Assembly: GCF_020639365.1 (NCBI RefSeq)
Contig: NZ_JAINUL010000001.1
Location: forward strand, 5,261,331-5,325,330
Source: Streptomyces flavotricini
GTDB lineage: Bacteria; Actinomycetota; Actinomycetes; Streptomycetales; Streptomycetaceae
Direction of reading: 5' to 3'
Length of the DNA stretch: 64,000 nucleotides
Part shown: piece after piece, positions 33,601-42,272 of the stretch
Position numbering within the stretch: the first letter of the stretch is position 1
How the letters are laid out: each line of letters opens with the position of its first letter
The notes under the pieces: generated by a model
Told to the model about the DNA's origin: nothing
Databases searched by the model: none
Seen by the model: the letters and a program-made list of their open reading frames with translations, nothing else
Made by a program: the position numbers and the translations under genes

Positions 33601-33959
33601 TGCCCGTGCGAGGACACGGCGAGGATGTCGCTGCGGCCGTCCTTGTCGGGCGGGGTCCAGCCGCAGACCCGGGTGTCGGTGGCGCCCCAGTAGGTGAGCT
33701 GGCGGGCCGGGCCGCCGGCCACCGGGGCGAGGTGGATCTCGGGGTCGAGGCTTCGCCAGGTCGTGTAGGCGATGTTCCGGCCGTCGGGGGAGAACCGGGG
33801 GTGGCCGACCCGGGTCCGGTCGACGGTGATCCGCCAGGCCCGGCCGGGGGCTTCGCCCGCGGGGACCAGCGGGGCGACCCAGAGGTCGTCCTCGGTCGCG
33901 AAGCACAGCAGATCGTCGTGGAGGTGCGGGAAGCGGAGGTACGCGCCGTCGTGACTCAC
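30678..33959 (-). CDS. Tricorn-like protease (S41 family)
   Basis: This 1093-residue cytoplasmic protease has two beta-propeller regions (about 1-650), a helical C1 part, a PDZ-like domain (about 770-850) and an S41 catalytic domain. The catalytic residues are probably H750 (GTSHAY) and S973-D974 (ATSSDGDM), matching archaeal tricorn H746 and S965-D966. It should cut peptides released by other proteases such as the proteasome. The start is the GTG at 33959. Confidence 0.93.
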   Translation of the reverse strand: MSHDGAYLRFPHLHDDLLCFATEDDLWVAPLVPAGEAPGRAWRITVDRTRVGHPRFSPDGRNIAYTTWRSLDPEIHLAPVAGGPARQLTYWGATDTRVCGWTPPDKDGRSDILAVSSHGQPFSYYAWAYSVPTDGSPGGKLPWGPVSDIAVHEEPGGERRTLLLTGKPPHEPAAWKRYRGGATGRLWLHGQRLMEHIEGHLDAPMFVDGRIAFLSDHEGIGNLYSCLPDGTDLRRHTDHEEFYARHASSDGSRVVYQCGGDLWLVDSLAPEAAPRRLDVRLGGPRAGRRTYQVPAASHVDSLSVDATGRASAVVVRGSLYWLTHRDGPARTIADTPGVRVRLPEMLGSSGQVAYVTDAEGEDAIEIAYLPRASGDREPRRLASGELGRVLELLSDPDGERLAIASNDGRLLLIDAGEESDGEVTELIRSINGPVTDLAFSPDGAWLTWSHPGIGRSLRQIKMARISGPGPRSVVDVTNGRFEDENPVFTRDGRYLAFLSWRGFDPVYDVHTGDLSFPLGCRPYLVPLSSATPSPFAFTPDGRPAAGGLDPGDGESAEGEGAVMVEVEGLESRVTPFPVTASKYSALYPVSGGGLVWLRWPISGALGETFANPTDTSGKPTLEHFEITKARKSELASGLDWFAVSGDGTRLVVNDDGDLRAVPSTESGDSDSTVYLDLRRILHEVDPAAEWRQAFEEAGRLIRAYFWEPDMCNIDWDGVLRQYRPLVERVASPDEFADLLREVLGELGTSHAYVSPARRNEGPPHYHRPIGLLGANFVPREEGWMLARILPGESSDSKARSPLAGTGIREGAVLTHIDGRPVDPVAGPYPLLAAAGGTTVELTFVPAEGEGRARRVAIVPLIDERPLRYQDWVSKRRAVVRELSGGKCGYLHIPDMGGSGWAQFNRDLRMEMSRPALIVDVRGNAGGHISELVVEKLTRSILGWDLTRNAQPVSYASNAPRGPIVALADEATSSDGDMITAAFKLLGLGPVVGQRTWGGVVGMTGRHTLGDGTVITVPMNAAWFPEYGWSVENHGVEPDLAILRTPLDWAEGRHAQLDDAVFLAVELLEQEPAAVPPGYADVPDLKRPKLPPRP

Positions 33960-34047
33960 CCCACAATGCTTTCCGCGCCGGGGGGGCCTGGCAACTCGTA
34001 CAGGTGATCCATGCCCCGTGGCGGGTGACCCACGCCACCCGCCTAAG

Positions 34048-34065
34048 CGAAACGGAACGGTTTCG
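34048..34065. promoter_or_regulatory. Upstream TetR operator-like palindrome
   Basis: The arms CGAAAC and GTTTCG flank 6 bases. A further TTTCG follows at once. It overlaps the expected -35 region of the TATCGT promoter (34084-34089). Confidence 0.55.
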
Positions 34066-34098
34066 TTTCGTTGGTGGTGGGGGTATCGTCGTCGGTGT

Positions 34099-34113
34099 AC
34101 GAAACGGTTTCGT
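34099..34113. promoter_or_regulatory. Downstream TetR operator-like palindrome
   Basis: ACGAAAC-G-GTTTCGT is a perfect 7+7 palindrome with one central base. It lies just after the predicted start point, between the promoter and the ribosome binding site. Confidence 0.6.
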
Positions 34114-34132
34114 TCGGACGGGAGGTACGGAG

Positions 34133-34735
34133 ATGCCCGAAGACGTCTCGCCAGAGGTTTCGTCGCGGCGCAGCCGGATCACCCCCGAGCGGGAAGCCGA
34201 GCTCCACGAGGCGGTCCTCGACCTCCTCCGCGAGGTCGGCTACGAGGCGCTGACCATGGACGCGGTCGCCGCCCGTACCAAGTCCAGCAAGGCCACCCTC
34301 TACCGCCAGTGGGGGAGCAAGCCCGAGCTGGTCGCCAAGGCCCTGCGGTGCACCCAGCCGACCTCCCTCCGGGAGATCGACACGGGCACGCTGCGCGGCG
34401 ACTTCCACCGCATGGTCGAGCTCTCCGACAACGCGCAGATGGCGAAGGACACCGCACTGCTGCGGGGCCTCGCCCACGCCGTACACGCGAGCCCCGAACT
34501 GCACCAGGCACTGCGCAGGCTGCTCATGGAGCCGGAGATCTCCGGACTCGACGAGATCCTGCGACGCGGAGTGGAGCGGGGCGAGATCGCCCCGGACTGT
34601 CCCGCGGTCCGTTTCGTGCCGCACATGCTGATCGGCGCCTTCATCGCCTTGCCGCTGATGGAGGACCGGTCCGTGGACCAGGCGTTCCTTGCCGACTTCA
34701 TCGACTCCGTGGTCTTCCCCGCCCTCGGCGTCTGA
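34133..34735 (+). CDS. TetR family regulator
   Basis: This 200-residue repressor has an N-terminal TetR helix-turn-helix (about 20-65: LLREVGYEALTMDAVAARTK then ATLYRQWGSK) and a helical ligand domain. ATG 34133 has GGAGG 7 bases upstream. Two GAAAC/GTTTC palindromes flank its own promoter, so autorepression is likely. The MMPL exporter starts 113 bases downstream on the same strand and is probably co-regulated. Confidence 0.9.
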   Translation: MPEDVSPEVSSRRSRITPEREAELHEAVLDLLREVGYEALTMDAVAARTKSSKATLYRQWGSKPELVAKALRCTQPTSLREIDTGTLRGDFHRMVELSDNAQMAKDTALLRGLAHAVHASPELHQALRRLLMEPEISGLDEILRRGVERGEIAPDCPAVRFVPHMLIGAFIALPLMEDRSVDQAFLADFIDSVVFPALGV

Positions 34736-34848
34736 GTCCCCGCGACTCGTTCCTGCTGCTCCTGACACGCCGCTCTCGTCGTCGGGCCGGCTCTCCACGC
34801 CCTGATCCGTCCCGGATCCACCACGACCTGAACGGGAGAACCGCCTCC

Positions 34849-37050
34849 GTGGCTACCTTCCTCTACCGACTCGGCAGGGGCGCCTTCCGGCGCCGAGGCC
34901 TCGTCGCCCTGCTCTGGGTGGCACTGCTGTTCGCCGCCGGCTTCGGCGCGGCGACGGCGTCCGCACCCAGCTCCGGCTCGTTCTCGATACCCGGCACGGA
35001 GGCCCAGAAGGCCTTCGACGTGCTGGACAAGAAGTTCCCGGGCATGGCCGCCGACGGCGCCACCGCCCGTATCGTCGTCAAGGCGCCCGCGGGCTCCTCG
35101 GTCAACGACGCGAAGAACAAGGCCCAGGTCGAGAAGATCGTCTCCGATCTGAAGGGCGGTCCGGGCAAGGCCCAGGTCGCCTCGGTCGCCGACCCGTACC
35201 AGGCGCAGGCGGTGAGCCGGGACGGCTCCACCGCGTACGTGAGCGTCAAGTACACCGTCACCGGCATGGAGCTGAAGGACGAGACGCGCGACGCGCTCAA
35301 GGACTCCGGCACCGGGGCCAAGGCCGCCGGGCTCACCGTCGAGATCGGCGGCGACGCCCTGATGACGGCCCCCGAGACGGGCTCCGGCGAGATCGTCGGC
35401 ATCCTGATCGCGGCGATCGTGCTGGTCATCACCTTCGGCTCGCTGGTCGCGGCCGGGCTGCCGCTGCTGACCGCGATCATCGGCGTGGGCATCGGCGTCT
35501 CCTCCATCACCGCCCTCGCCAACGTGCTGGACCTCGGCTCCACCACCTCCACCCTCGCGATGATGATCGGCCTCGCGGTCGGCATCGACTACGCCCTCTT
35601 CATCGTCTCCCGCTACCGCGCGGAGCTCGCCGAGGGCCGGGCGCGGGACGAGGCCGCGGGCCGGGCCGTCGGAACCGCCGGCTCCGCCGTCGTCTTCGCC
35701 GGGCTCACCGTGGTCATCGCCCTCGTGGGCCTGGCCGTCGTCAACATCCCGATGCTGACCAAGATGGGCTTCGCGGCCGCGGGCACCGTGGTCATCGCCG
35801 TCCTCGTCGCACTGACGCTGGTCCCGGCCATCCTGGGCTTCGCGGGCAAGAAGGTCCTGCCGGCGGGTACGAAGAGCAAGCTGTTCGGCAAGGGCAAGCC
35901 GGCCGGCACCGAGCCCAAGGCCAACGGCGGCACCCGCTGGGCCCGCTTCGTCCTGCGCCGCCCGATCATGGTGCTGCTCGTCGGCGTCATCGGCCTCGGC
36001 GCCATCGCCATCCCGGCGAGCAAGCTGGAGATGGGCCTGCCGGACGACGGCGCCCAGCCCGTCTCCACGACCCAGCGCAAGGCGTACGACCTGCTGTCGG
36101 AGGGCTTCGGCCCGGGCTTCAACGGCCCGCTGCTGGTGGTCGTCGACGGCGACAAGAAGCTCGCCGACGCGACGGAGGCCCGGATCAAGGGCCTGGAGGG
36201 CGTGGCCGCGGTCATGCCGCCGACCCCGAACGAGGCCGGTGACGCCTCGGTGATCACGGTCATCCCGAAGGACCGCCCCTCCTCGGTGGAGACCGAGAAC
36301 CTGGTCCACACGATCCGCGACGGCAGCGGCGACGACGTCCTCGTCACCGGCGCGACCGCGATGAACATCGACTTCTCGCAGAAGATGAACGACGCGCTGC
36401 TGCCCTACCTGGCGCTCGTGGTCGGCCTCGCCTTCCTGCTGCTGATGGTGGTCTTCCGCTCCATCCTCGTTCCGCTCAAGGCGGCACTCGGCTTCCTGCT
36501 CTCGGTGGTCGCCGCCCTCGGCGCGGTCGTCGCGGTCTTCCAGTGGGGCTGGCTCGGCTCGCTCTTCGGGGTGGAGCAGACCGGTCCGATCATGAGCATG
36601 ATGCCGATCTTCATGGTGGGCGTCGTCTTCGGCCTGGCCATGGACTACGAGGTCTTCCTCGTCACCCGGATGCGTGAGGCGTACGTCCACGGCGAGCGCC
36701 CGGGCCAGGCCGTCGTGACCGGCTTCCAGTACAGCGCGCGGGTGGTCGTGGCGGCCGCCGTCATCATGATCGCGGTGTTCTCCGGCTTCATCGGCGCCAG
36801 CGAGCAGATGATCAAGATGATCGGCTTCGGCCTCGCGATCGCCGTCCTCTTCGACGCCTTCGTCGTCCGCATGGCGATCGTCCCGGCGGTGCTCGCGCTG
36901 CTCGGCCACAAGGCCTGGTGGCTGCCGCGCTGGCTGGACCGGCTGCTGCCCAACGTGGACGTGGAGGGCGAGAGCCTGCGCAAGCACCTCGAAGGGTCCG
37001 CCGGGTCCCCGGACGGCCCGGACAAGGACCGCGAGCTGGTCAACGCCTGA
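34849..37050 (+). CDS. MMPL family exporter
   Basis: This 733-residue RND-superfamily protein has two MMPL modules, each with an extracytoplasmic loop and about six helices. The proton-relay Asp-Tyr pairs are visible in GIDYALFIVSRYR and AMDYEVFLVTRMREA. Such proteins export lipids or drugs. GTG 34849 is preceded by GGGAGAA. It follows a TetR gene whose operators suggest induction by the exported compound. Confidence 0.92.
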   Translation: MATFLYRLGRGAFRRRGLVALLWVALLFAAGFGAATASAPSSGSFSIPGTEAQKAFDVLDKKFPGMAADGATARIVVKAPAGSSVNDAKNKAQVEKIVSDLKGGPGKAQVASVADPYQAQAVSRDGSTAYVSVKYTVTGMELKDETRDALKDSGTGAKAAGLTVEIGGDALMTAPETGSGEIVGILIAAIVLVITFGSLVAAGLPLLTAIIGVGIGVSSITALANVLDLGSTTSTLAMMIGLAVGIDYALFIVSRYRAELAEGRARDEAAGRAVGTAGSAVVFAGLTVVIALVGLAVVNIPMLTKMGFAAAGTVVIAVLVALTLVPAILGFAGKKVLPAGTKSKLFGKGKPAGTEPKANGGTRWARFVLRRPIMVLLVGVIGLGAIAIPASKLEMGLPDDGAQPVSTTQRKAYDLLSEGFGPGFNGPLLVVVDGDKKLADATEARIKGLEGVAAVMPPTPNEAGDASVITVIPKDRPSSVETENLVHTIRDGSGDDVLVTGATAMNIDFSQKMNDALLPYLALVVGLAFLLLMVVFRSILVPLKAALGFLLSVVAALGAVVAVFQWGWLGSLFGVEQTGPIMSMMPIFMVGVVFGLAMDYEVFLVTRMREAYVHGERPGQAVVTGFQYSARVVVAAAVIMIAVFSGFIGASEQMIKMIGFGLAIAVLFDAFVVRMAIVPAVLALLGHKAWWLPRWLDRLLPNVDVEGESLRKHLEGSAGSPDGPDKDRELVNA

Positions 37051-37070
37051 CCCGCGGTGTCCGCACGACC

Positions 37071-37103
37071 CGGCCCCGCACCTGATCGCCAGGTGCGGGG
37101 CCG
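37071..37103. terminator. Terminator between mmpL and the SsgA-like gene
   Basis: A 14-bp perfect stem (CGGCCCCGCACCTG and its complement) with a 5-base loop lies between convergent genes. Confidence 0.85.
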
Positions 37104-37140
37104 GTCCCGTTCCGCGCGGGTCCCGGTTTTTCCGGGCCCG

Positions 37141-37566
37141 TTACGCCTGCCGGGTGACGGCGGCGTTCGTACGGCGCAGGAAGCGGCGCAGCGCGGCGAT
37201 GTCGAACTGGATCACCGCGACGCCTTCGGGGGAGTGGAACTCGACGACCGCCTGGACGCGGCCGCAGGGCCAGACGCGTACGTCGCCGGTGCCGGTCGGG
37301 GCCTGCAGGCCCGCTTCGAGGAGCGCCCGGGGGAAGACCCACTCGTTCTCGGTGCCCTCGGGGGAGAGTCCGGCGGGGAAGACGATCCGTACGGCGAGCG
37401 GCTCCGCGGGGGCGAAGCGCAGGGCGACCGGGATCTTCCGGAAGAGCGGGTCGTCGCTGATCACGCGGGCGGTGACGCGGTCCTCGACGGAGGCGGCGAC
37501 GACGGCGGTGGCGACGGCTGCGGCGGCGGCTGCGGGAGCGGGGGGATTCTCGGCGGTGGCTGACAC
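37141..37566 (-). CDS. SsgA-like sporulation/cell division protein
   Basis: This 141-residue protein belongs to the SsgA-like family, found only in morphologically complex actinobacteria and used to control septum placement and spore maturation. The core motifs are RFAPAEPLAVRIVF, NEWVFPRALLEAGL, PTGTGDVRVWP and the final RRFLRRTNAAV. The first 26 residues are an Ala/Pro-rich extension that is not typical. GTG 37566 has GAGGAG 7 bases upstream. Which paralogue it is cannot be told. Confidence 0.85.
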   Translation of the reverse strand: MSATAENPPAPAAAAAAVATAVVAASVEDRVTARVISDDPLFRKIPVALRFAPAEPLAVRIVFPAGLSPEGTENEWVFPRALLEAGLQAPTGTGDVRVWPCGRVQAVVEFHSPEGVAVIQFDIAALRRFLRRTNAAVTRQA

Positions 37567-37663
37567 GACAAGACTCCTCAAATCGTGACATCTAAGTCCG
37601 TATTGTCCCCAGCCTCGCACATTTCCACGAATCCGCGCGGAGGTATTTGTGCAGCCCACGCTC

Positions 37664-37680
37664 TTGCCAATCATTTGCAA
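37664..37680. promoter_or_regulatory. Nur box (nickel-responsive operator)
   Basis: TTGCCA-ATCAT-TTGCAA fits the S. coelicolor Nur consensus tTGCaa-N5-ttGCAA. The flanking C and G extend the arms to CTTGC/GCAAG. It overlaps a possible -35 (TTGCCA) and is followed by TATTCT at 37689-37694, so nickel-Nur should repress the transporter genes. Confidence 0.8.
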
Positions 37681-37747
37681 GTGGGCACTATTCTTAAACG
37701 GTTAAAGAGTTTGTCAGCTCAAAGACCGCAGGAAGCGGAGCAGCCCC

Positions 37748-38806
37748 ATGCATGTGCCCGACGGCTTCATCGACGCCCCCGTCTCCCTCGCCGCAGGTGT
37801 CGCCGCCGCGGGCGCGGTGGCCGTCAGCCTCCGCGGCGCCCGCCGAGAGCTCGACGAGCGGGCCGCGCCACTGGCCGGGCTCGTCGCCGCGTTCATCTTC
37901 GCCGTCCAGATGCTGAACTTCCCCGTAGCCGCCGGAACCAGCGGACACCTGCTGGGAGGGGCGCTCGCCGCGATCCTCGTCGGCCCCTACACGGGTGTCC
38001 TGTGCGTGTCCGTGGTGCTGCTCATGCAGGGCGTCCTGTTCGCCGACGGCGGGCTGACCGCCCTCGGGGTCAACGTCATGAACATGGCCGTGGTGACCGT
38101 GGTCGTCGCGTACGCCGTCTTCCGCGGGCTGCTGAAGCTCCTGCCCGACACCCGCCGCTCGGTCACCGTCGCCGCCTTCGCCGGAGCACTGCTCTCGGTG
38201 CCCGGCGCGGCTTTCACGTTCACCCTCCTGTACGCGCTCGGCGGGACCACCGACGTCCCGCTCGGCAAGGTGTTCACCGCCATGGTCGGCGTGCACGTGC
38301 TGATCGGCATCGGCGAGGCCGTGATCACCGCCGCGACCGTGGGCGCCGTACTGGCCGTGCGCCCCGACCTGGTGCACGGGGCGCGCGGGCTGGCCGCGCC
38401 GCTGAAGCTGCGCGTCGGCGGCGAGCTGGTCGACGCCCCCGCCTCCGCCCCGGCCGCCCTCCCCGCCACCGCGCGCTCCACGAAGCCCGTGTGGGTCACC
38501 GGCCTGATCACCGCGCTCGTCCTGGCCGGGTTCGTCTCCTTCTACGCCTCCACCAGCCCCGACGGCCTGGAGAAGGTCGCCGCAGACAAGGGCATCGACC
38601 AGAACGTGAAGGAGCACGCCAGCGCCGACTCCCCGCTCGCCGACTACAGCGTCAAGGACGTCGACGACGCCCGTCTCTCGGGCGGCCTCGCCGGCGTCAT
38701 CGGCGTGGGCGCGACCGTCGCCGTCGGCACCGGGATCTTCTGGACCGTGCGCCGCCGGCGCGCGCAGGACCTGACGGCCGCCTCGACCGCGTCCACGGCG
38801 GTCTGA
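37748..38806 (+). CDS. nikMN: Nickel ECF transporter substrate-binding fusion NikMN
   Basis: This 352-residue membrane protein is a CbiM/NikM S-component fused to a NikN-like part. The N-terminal MHVPDGF carries the metal-binding His2, which must be at the mature N-terminus. The NikN-type PDGLE motif is at about 271-275, between two C-terminal helices. Family members carry Ni2+ or Co2+; the Nur box upstream argues for nickel. ATG 37748 is fixed by the motif. It is followed directly by the T-component and the ATPase. Confidence 0.9.
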   Translation: MHVPDGFIDAPVSLAAGVAAAGAVAVSLRGARRELDERAAPLAGLVAAFIFAVQMLNFPVAAGTSGHLLGGALAAILVGPYTGVLCVSVVLLMQGVLFADGGLTALGVNVMNMAVVTVVVAYAVFRGLLKLLPDTRRSVTVAAFAGALLSVPGAAFTFTLLYALGGTTDVPLGKVFTAMVGVHVLIGIGEAVITAATVGAVLAVRPDLVHGARGLAAPLKLRVGGELVDAPASAPAALPATARSTKPVWVTGLITALVLAGFVSFYASTSPDGLEKVAADKGIDQNVKEHASADSPLADYSVKDVDDARLSGGLAGVIGVGATVAVGTGIFWTVRRRRAQDLTAASTASTAV

Positions 38807-38807
38807 G

Positions 38808-39569
38808 ATGGGCGCGGGACACGCCCACAAGCTCTACCGGCACGGCCACTCGCCGATCCACGCCCTGCCGCCCCACTGCAAGCTGGCCGCGGCCTTCGCC
38901 TTCGTCCTGGTCGTCGTCTCCACACCGCGCGAGGCGGTGTGGGCCTTCGGGCTGTACGCCGTCCTCATCGCGGCGGTGGCGGCCGCGGCCCGGATCCCGG
39001 CCGGGTTCCTGCTGCGGCGGCTGCTGATCGAGGTCCCCTTCGTGGCCTTCGCCGTGCTCATGCCCTTCGTGGCACAGGGCGAGCGGGTGGAGGTCCTCGG
39101 CCTGTCGCTCAGCGTCTCGGGACTGTGGGGCGCCTGGAACGTACTGGCCAAGGGCACGCTCGGGGTCGCCGCGTCCGTCCTGCTCGCCTCGACCACCGAG
39201 CTGCGCGCGCTGCTGCTCGGGCTCCAGCGGCTGAAGCTGCCGCCGCTGCTGGTGCAGATCGCCTCCTTCATGATCCGGTACGGCGACGTGATCACCGACG
39301 AGCTGCGCCGGATGTCGATCGCCCGGCGCTCGCGCGGCTTCGAGGCCAGCGGGATCCGGCACTGGGGGGTGCTGGCCAAGACCGCCGGAGCGCTGTTCAT
39401 CCGCTCGTACGAGCGCGGTGAGCGGGTCCACCTCGCGATGGTCAGCCGCGGCTACGCCGGCTCGATGCCGGTGATCGACGAAGCCGTCGCCACGCGCGCC
39501 CAGTGGGCGTACGCGGCCGTACTCCCGGCGGCGGCCCTCGCCGTCTGTCTGATGGGATGGACCCTGTGA
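38808..39569 (+). CDS. nikQ: Nickel ECF transporter transmembrane component (CbiQ/NikQ)
   Basis: This 253-residue T-component has five or so helices and the coupling Ala-Arg-Gly type motifs ARRSRGFEASG and VSRGYAG that contact the ATPase. It begins one base after the nikMN stop and its end overlaps the ATPase gene, so the three genes form one unit. Confidence 0.9.
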   Translation: MGAGHAHKLYRHGHSPIHALPPHCKLAAAFAFVLVVVSTPREAVWAFGLYAVLIAAVAAAARIPAGFLLRRLLIEVPFVAFAVLMPFVAQGERVEVLGLSLSVSGLWGAWNVLAKGTLGVAASVLLASTTELRALLLGLQRLKLPPLLVQIASFMIRYGDVITDELRRMSIARRSRGFEASGIRHWGVLAKTAGALFIRSYERGERVHLAMVSRGYAGSMPVIDEAVATRAQWAYAAVLPAAALAVCLMGWTL

Positions 39570-40351
39570 CCCCCTCTCCCGCTGCCCCTGCCGCTCCCGC
39601 CTCCCTGGAGGTCTCCGGCCTCGCGTACGCCTATCCGGACGGGCACCAGGCCCTCTTCGGCGTGGACCTCACCGTCGGACAGGGCGAGCGGGTGGCCCTG
39701 CTCGGCCCGAACGGCGCCGGCAAGACCACGCTGGTGCTGCACCTCAACGGCATCCTCGGCGGCGGGGTCGGCACCGTGAAGGTGGCCGGGCTGCCCGTGG
39801 AGAAGCGGAACTTCGCCGAGATCCGGCGCCGGGTCGGCATCGTCTTCCAGGACCCCGACGACCAGCTGTTCATGCCGACCGTGCGCGAGGACGTGGCCTT
39901 CGGCCCGGCGGCCGCCGGGATGCGGGGCGCGGAGCTGGAGACGCGGGTCCGCGAGGCGCTCGAGCAGGTCGGCATGGAGGCCTTCGCGGACCGGCCGCCG
40001 CACCACCTGTCGTTCGGGCAGCGCCGCCGGGTCGCGGTGGCGACCGTACTGGCCATGCGGCCGGAGATCCTGGTCCTGGACGAGCCCTCGTCCAACCTGG
40101 ACCCGGCCTCGCGCCGCGAGCTCGCCGACATCCTGCGCTCGCTGGACGTGACGGTGCTGATGGTGACCCACGACCTGCCGTACGCGCTGGAGCTGTGCCC
40201 GCGTGCGGTGATCCTGAGCGAGGGGGTCATCGCGGCCGACGGGCGCACGCAGGACCTGATGTGCGACGAGGAGCTGATGCGGGCGCACCGGCTGGAGCTG
40301 CCGTTCGGCTTCGACCCGCGCACGCCCTCCCTGGCGCGGCCCTCGCACTGA
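39557..40351 (+). CDS. nikO: Nickel ECF transporter ATPase (CbiO/NikO)
   Basis: This 264-residue ABC ATPase has Walker A GPNGAGKTT, the signature LSFGQRRRVAVA (an F for the usual S/G, common in CbiO), Walker B LVLDEPSSNLD and the H-loop VTHDL. It powers the nikMN/nikQ complex. ATG 39557 overlaps nikQ by 13 bases; GTG 39566 overlaps by 4 and is also possible. Confidence 0.93.
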   Translation: MDPVTPSPAAPAAPASLEVSGLAYAYPDGHQALFGVDLTVGQGERVALLGPNGAGKTTLVLHLNGILGGGVGTVKVAGLPVEKRNFAEIRRRVGIVFQDPDDQLFMPTVREDVAFGPAAAGMRGAELETRVREALEQVGMEAFADRPPHHLSFGQRRRVAVATVLAMRPEILVLDEPSSNLDPASRRELADILRSLDVTVLMVTHDLPYALELCPRAVILSEGVIAADGRTQDLMCDEELMRAHRLELPFGFDPRTPSLARPSH

Positions 40352-40458
40352 TCGGCGCCGTTTCCCGCAGGCCCCGGGGAAGGAGACGGATCCGGTCCGT
40401 GTTGGACTCTTGGGGCGGACCGACCAAGCGGCACCCGCGGCGAACGAGGAGCAGGGAC

Positions 40459-41622
40459 GTGGACGTCAACGGGACCGTGGCGGAGGGCTTCGAGGCCGTC
40501 CGGGACGCTTTCGTACGCAACTTCGAGGTGCTCGGGGACCGGGGCGCGGCGGTGGCCGTGTACCGCGGCGGCCGGAAGGTCGTCGACCTGTGGGCGGGCC
40601 CGAAGGACGTGGACGAAGCCGGCGGGCCCTGGGCCTCCGGTACCGCGCAGGTGGTGCGCTCGGCCACCAAGGGCGTGGCCGCCGTCGTACCGCTGCTGCT
40701 GCACCAGCGGGGGCTGCTGGACATGGACGCGCCGGCGGGGGAGTACTGGCCGGAGTTCAAGGCGGGCGGCAAGGAGCGGACGCTGGTCCGGGACCTGCTC
40801 GCACACCGGGCGGGGGTGCCGGCGCTGGACGTCCCGCTGACGCCCGCGCAGGCGGTGGACGGGGTTTCGGGGGCCCGTGCGGTCGCCGGGCAGCGCGCCT
40901 TCTGGGAGCCGGGTTCCGCGCACGGCTACCACGCGCAGACGTACAGCTGGCTGCTCTCGGAGCTGGTGCTGCAGGTGACCGGCGCCTCGCTGGGCCAGTG
41001 GCTGGCGCAGGAGGTCACGGGGCCGCGGGGGCTGGAGTTCTGGATAGGCCTGCCGGCCGGGGAGACGGGGCGGGTGGGCCGGGTGGGGCCGGTGGAGCCG
41101 CCCGCGGAGAGGGCGGGCGGACTCAGGACGCGGCCGCGCAGGAACGTTTCGCAGGCCTGGGAGGACCCCTCCTCGCTGACCCGGCGCGCCTTCGCGGCGA
41201 TCACGCCGCTGCCGGACGAGAACGCCCCGGAGTTCCGGGCGGCCGAGCTGCCGGCTTCGGCGGGCATCGGCACGGCGCGGGGCCTGGCGGGCGTGTACGC
41301 GGCGCTGCTGGGCGACACGGAGGACGGCCCGGGGCTGTTCACCCCCGACACGCGCGGGCTGGCGGCCACGGAGCTGTCGGCCGGTCCGGACCGGGTGCTG
41401 GTGGTCAACACGCGCTTCGGGCCGGGGTACATGCTGCACAGTCCGGCGTCGCCGCTGCTGTCGGCGGGCTCGTTCGGGCACCCGGGGCGGGGCGGATCGC
41501 TCGGCTTCGCGGATCCGGAGACCGGCGTGGCGTTCGGGTACGTCACGAACGCGCACGCGAAGTCGGTGACCGCCGATCCCCGGGCCCAGGCCCTGATCCG
41601 GGCGGTGCGGAGCTCCCTGTGA
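40459..41622 (+). CDS. Serine hydrolase of the beta-lactamase/esterase VIII family
   Basis: This 387-residue protein has the class C beta-lactamase fold. The nucleophile motif SxxK is SATK (VVRSATKGV), the second motif is near YSWLLSEL, and HPGRGG stands in the KTG position. Such proteins are usually esterases (EstB type) or D-amino peptidases rather than true beta-lactamases. No signal peptide is present, so it is cytoplasmic. GTG 40459 has GAGGAG 7 bases upstream. Confidence 0.88.
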   Translation: MDVNGTVAEGFEAVRDAFVRNFEVLGDRGAAVAVYRGGRKVVDLWAGPKDVDEAGGPWASGTAQVVRSATKGVAAVVPLLLHQRGLLDMDAPAGEYWPEFKAGGKERTLVRDLLAHRAGVPALDVPLTPAQAVDGVSGARAVAGQRAFWEPGSAHGYHAQTYSWLLSELVLQVTGASLGQWLAQEVTGPRGLEFWIGLPAGETGRVGRVGPVEPPAERAGGLRTRPRRNVSQAWEDPSSLTRRAFAAITPLPDENAPEFRAAELPASAGIGTARGLAGVYAALLGDTEDGPGLFTPDTRGLAATELSAGPDRVLVVNTRFGPGYMLHSPASPLLSAGSFGHPGRGGSLGFADPETGVAFGYVTNAHAKSVTADPRAQALIRAVRSSL

Positions 41623-41716
41623 CGCGGAGCTCCCGGTGACGCGGTGACGCCGCCACGCGGCGCCCCGGCGATCCGACGCGACGGCCCGACGCCCCCGTCC
41701 GGGAGCGGCCGGACGG

Positions 41717-42190
41717 TCAGCGCTCGCGTACGTCGGCCAGGGCGGCACCGGCGTGGGCGATCAGCTCCCGCGGGGGCATCGGGAACACCGAGTGCGGGGT
41801 TCCGGCCGCGGCCCAGACCACCTCGTGCGCCAGCAGCGAGTGGTCCGCGAGGACCCGGGTCCGGGTGCGGTGCCCGAACGGGGGCACGCCGCCGATCGCG
41901 TAGCCGGTGGTCTCCCGGACCAGCGCGGCGTCCGCCCGGGTGACCTCCTGCGCCCCGAGCTCCCGGCGGACCGCGTCCACGTCGACCCGTGAGGCCCCGT
42001 CCACGAGGACCACCACCGGGACCCCGTCCGCCGCGAAGACCAGCGACTTGGCGATCTGGCCGAGCTCGCAGCCGATCGCCGCGGCCGCGTCGGCGGCGGT
42101 CCTGGTGCCGTCGGGGAACGTGCGTACGCCCACGTCGAGCCCCAGCTCGGCGAGGGCCTGCGCGAAACGGGGGTGGGTACCGGTCGTCAT
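41717..42190 (-). CDS. YbaK/EbsC family aminoacyl-tRNA deacylase
   Basis: This 157-residue protein has the deacylase core with the conserved Lys in IAKSLVF and the GYAIGGVPPFGH loop. Members hydrolyse Cys-tRNA-Pro or related mischarged tRNAs. It is followed by the PBP gene on the same strand without overlap. Confidence 0.88.
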   Translation of the reverse strand: MTTGTHPRFAQALAELGLDVGVRTFPDGTRTAADAAAAIGCELGQIAKSLVFAADGVPVVVLVDGASRVDVDAVRRELGAQEVTRADAALVRETTGYAIGGVPPFGHRTRTRVLADHSLLAHEVVWAAAGTPHSVFPMPPRELIAHAGAALADVRER

Positions 42191-42272
42191 GCGGGCACGC
42201 TAGCGCCCCGCCTCCCGCTCCCGCCACGCCGTTCCGCCGCGCCGCGTCGTCGCCCGCCCCCCGGACCCGGCG

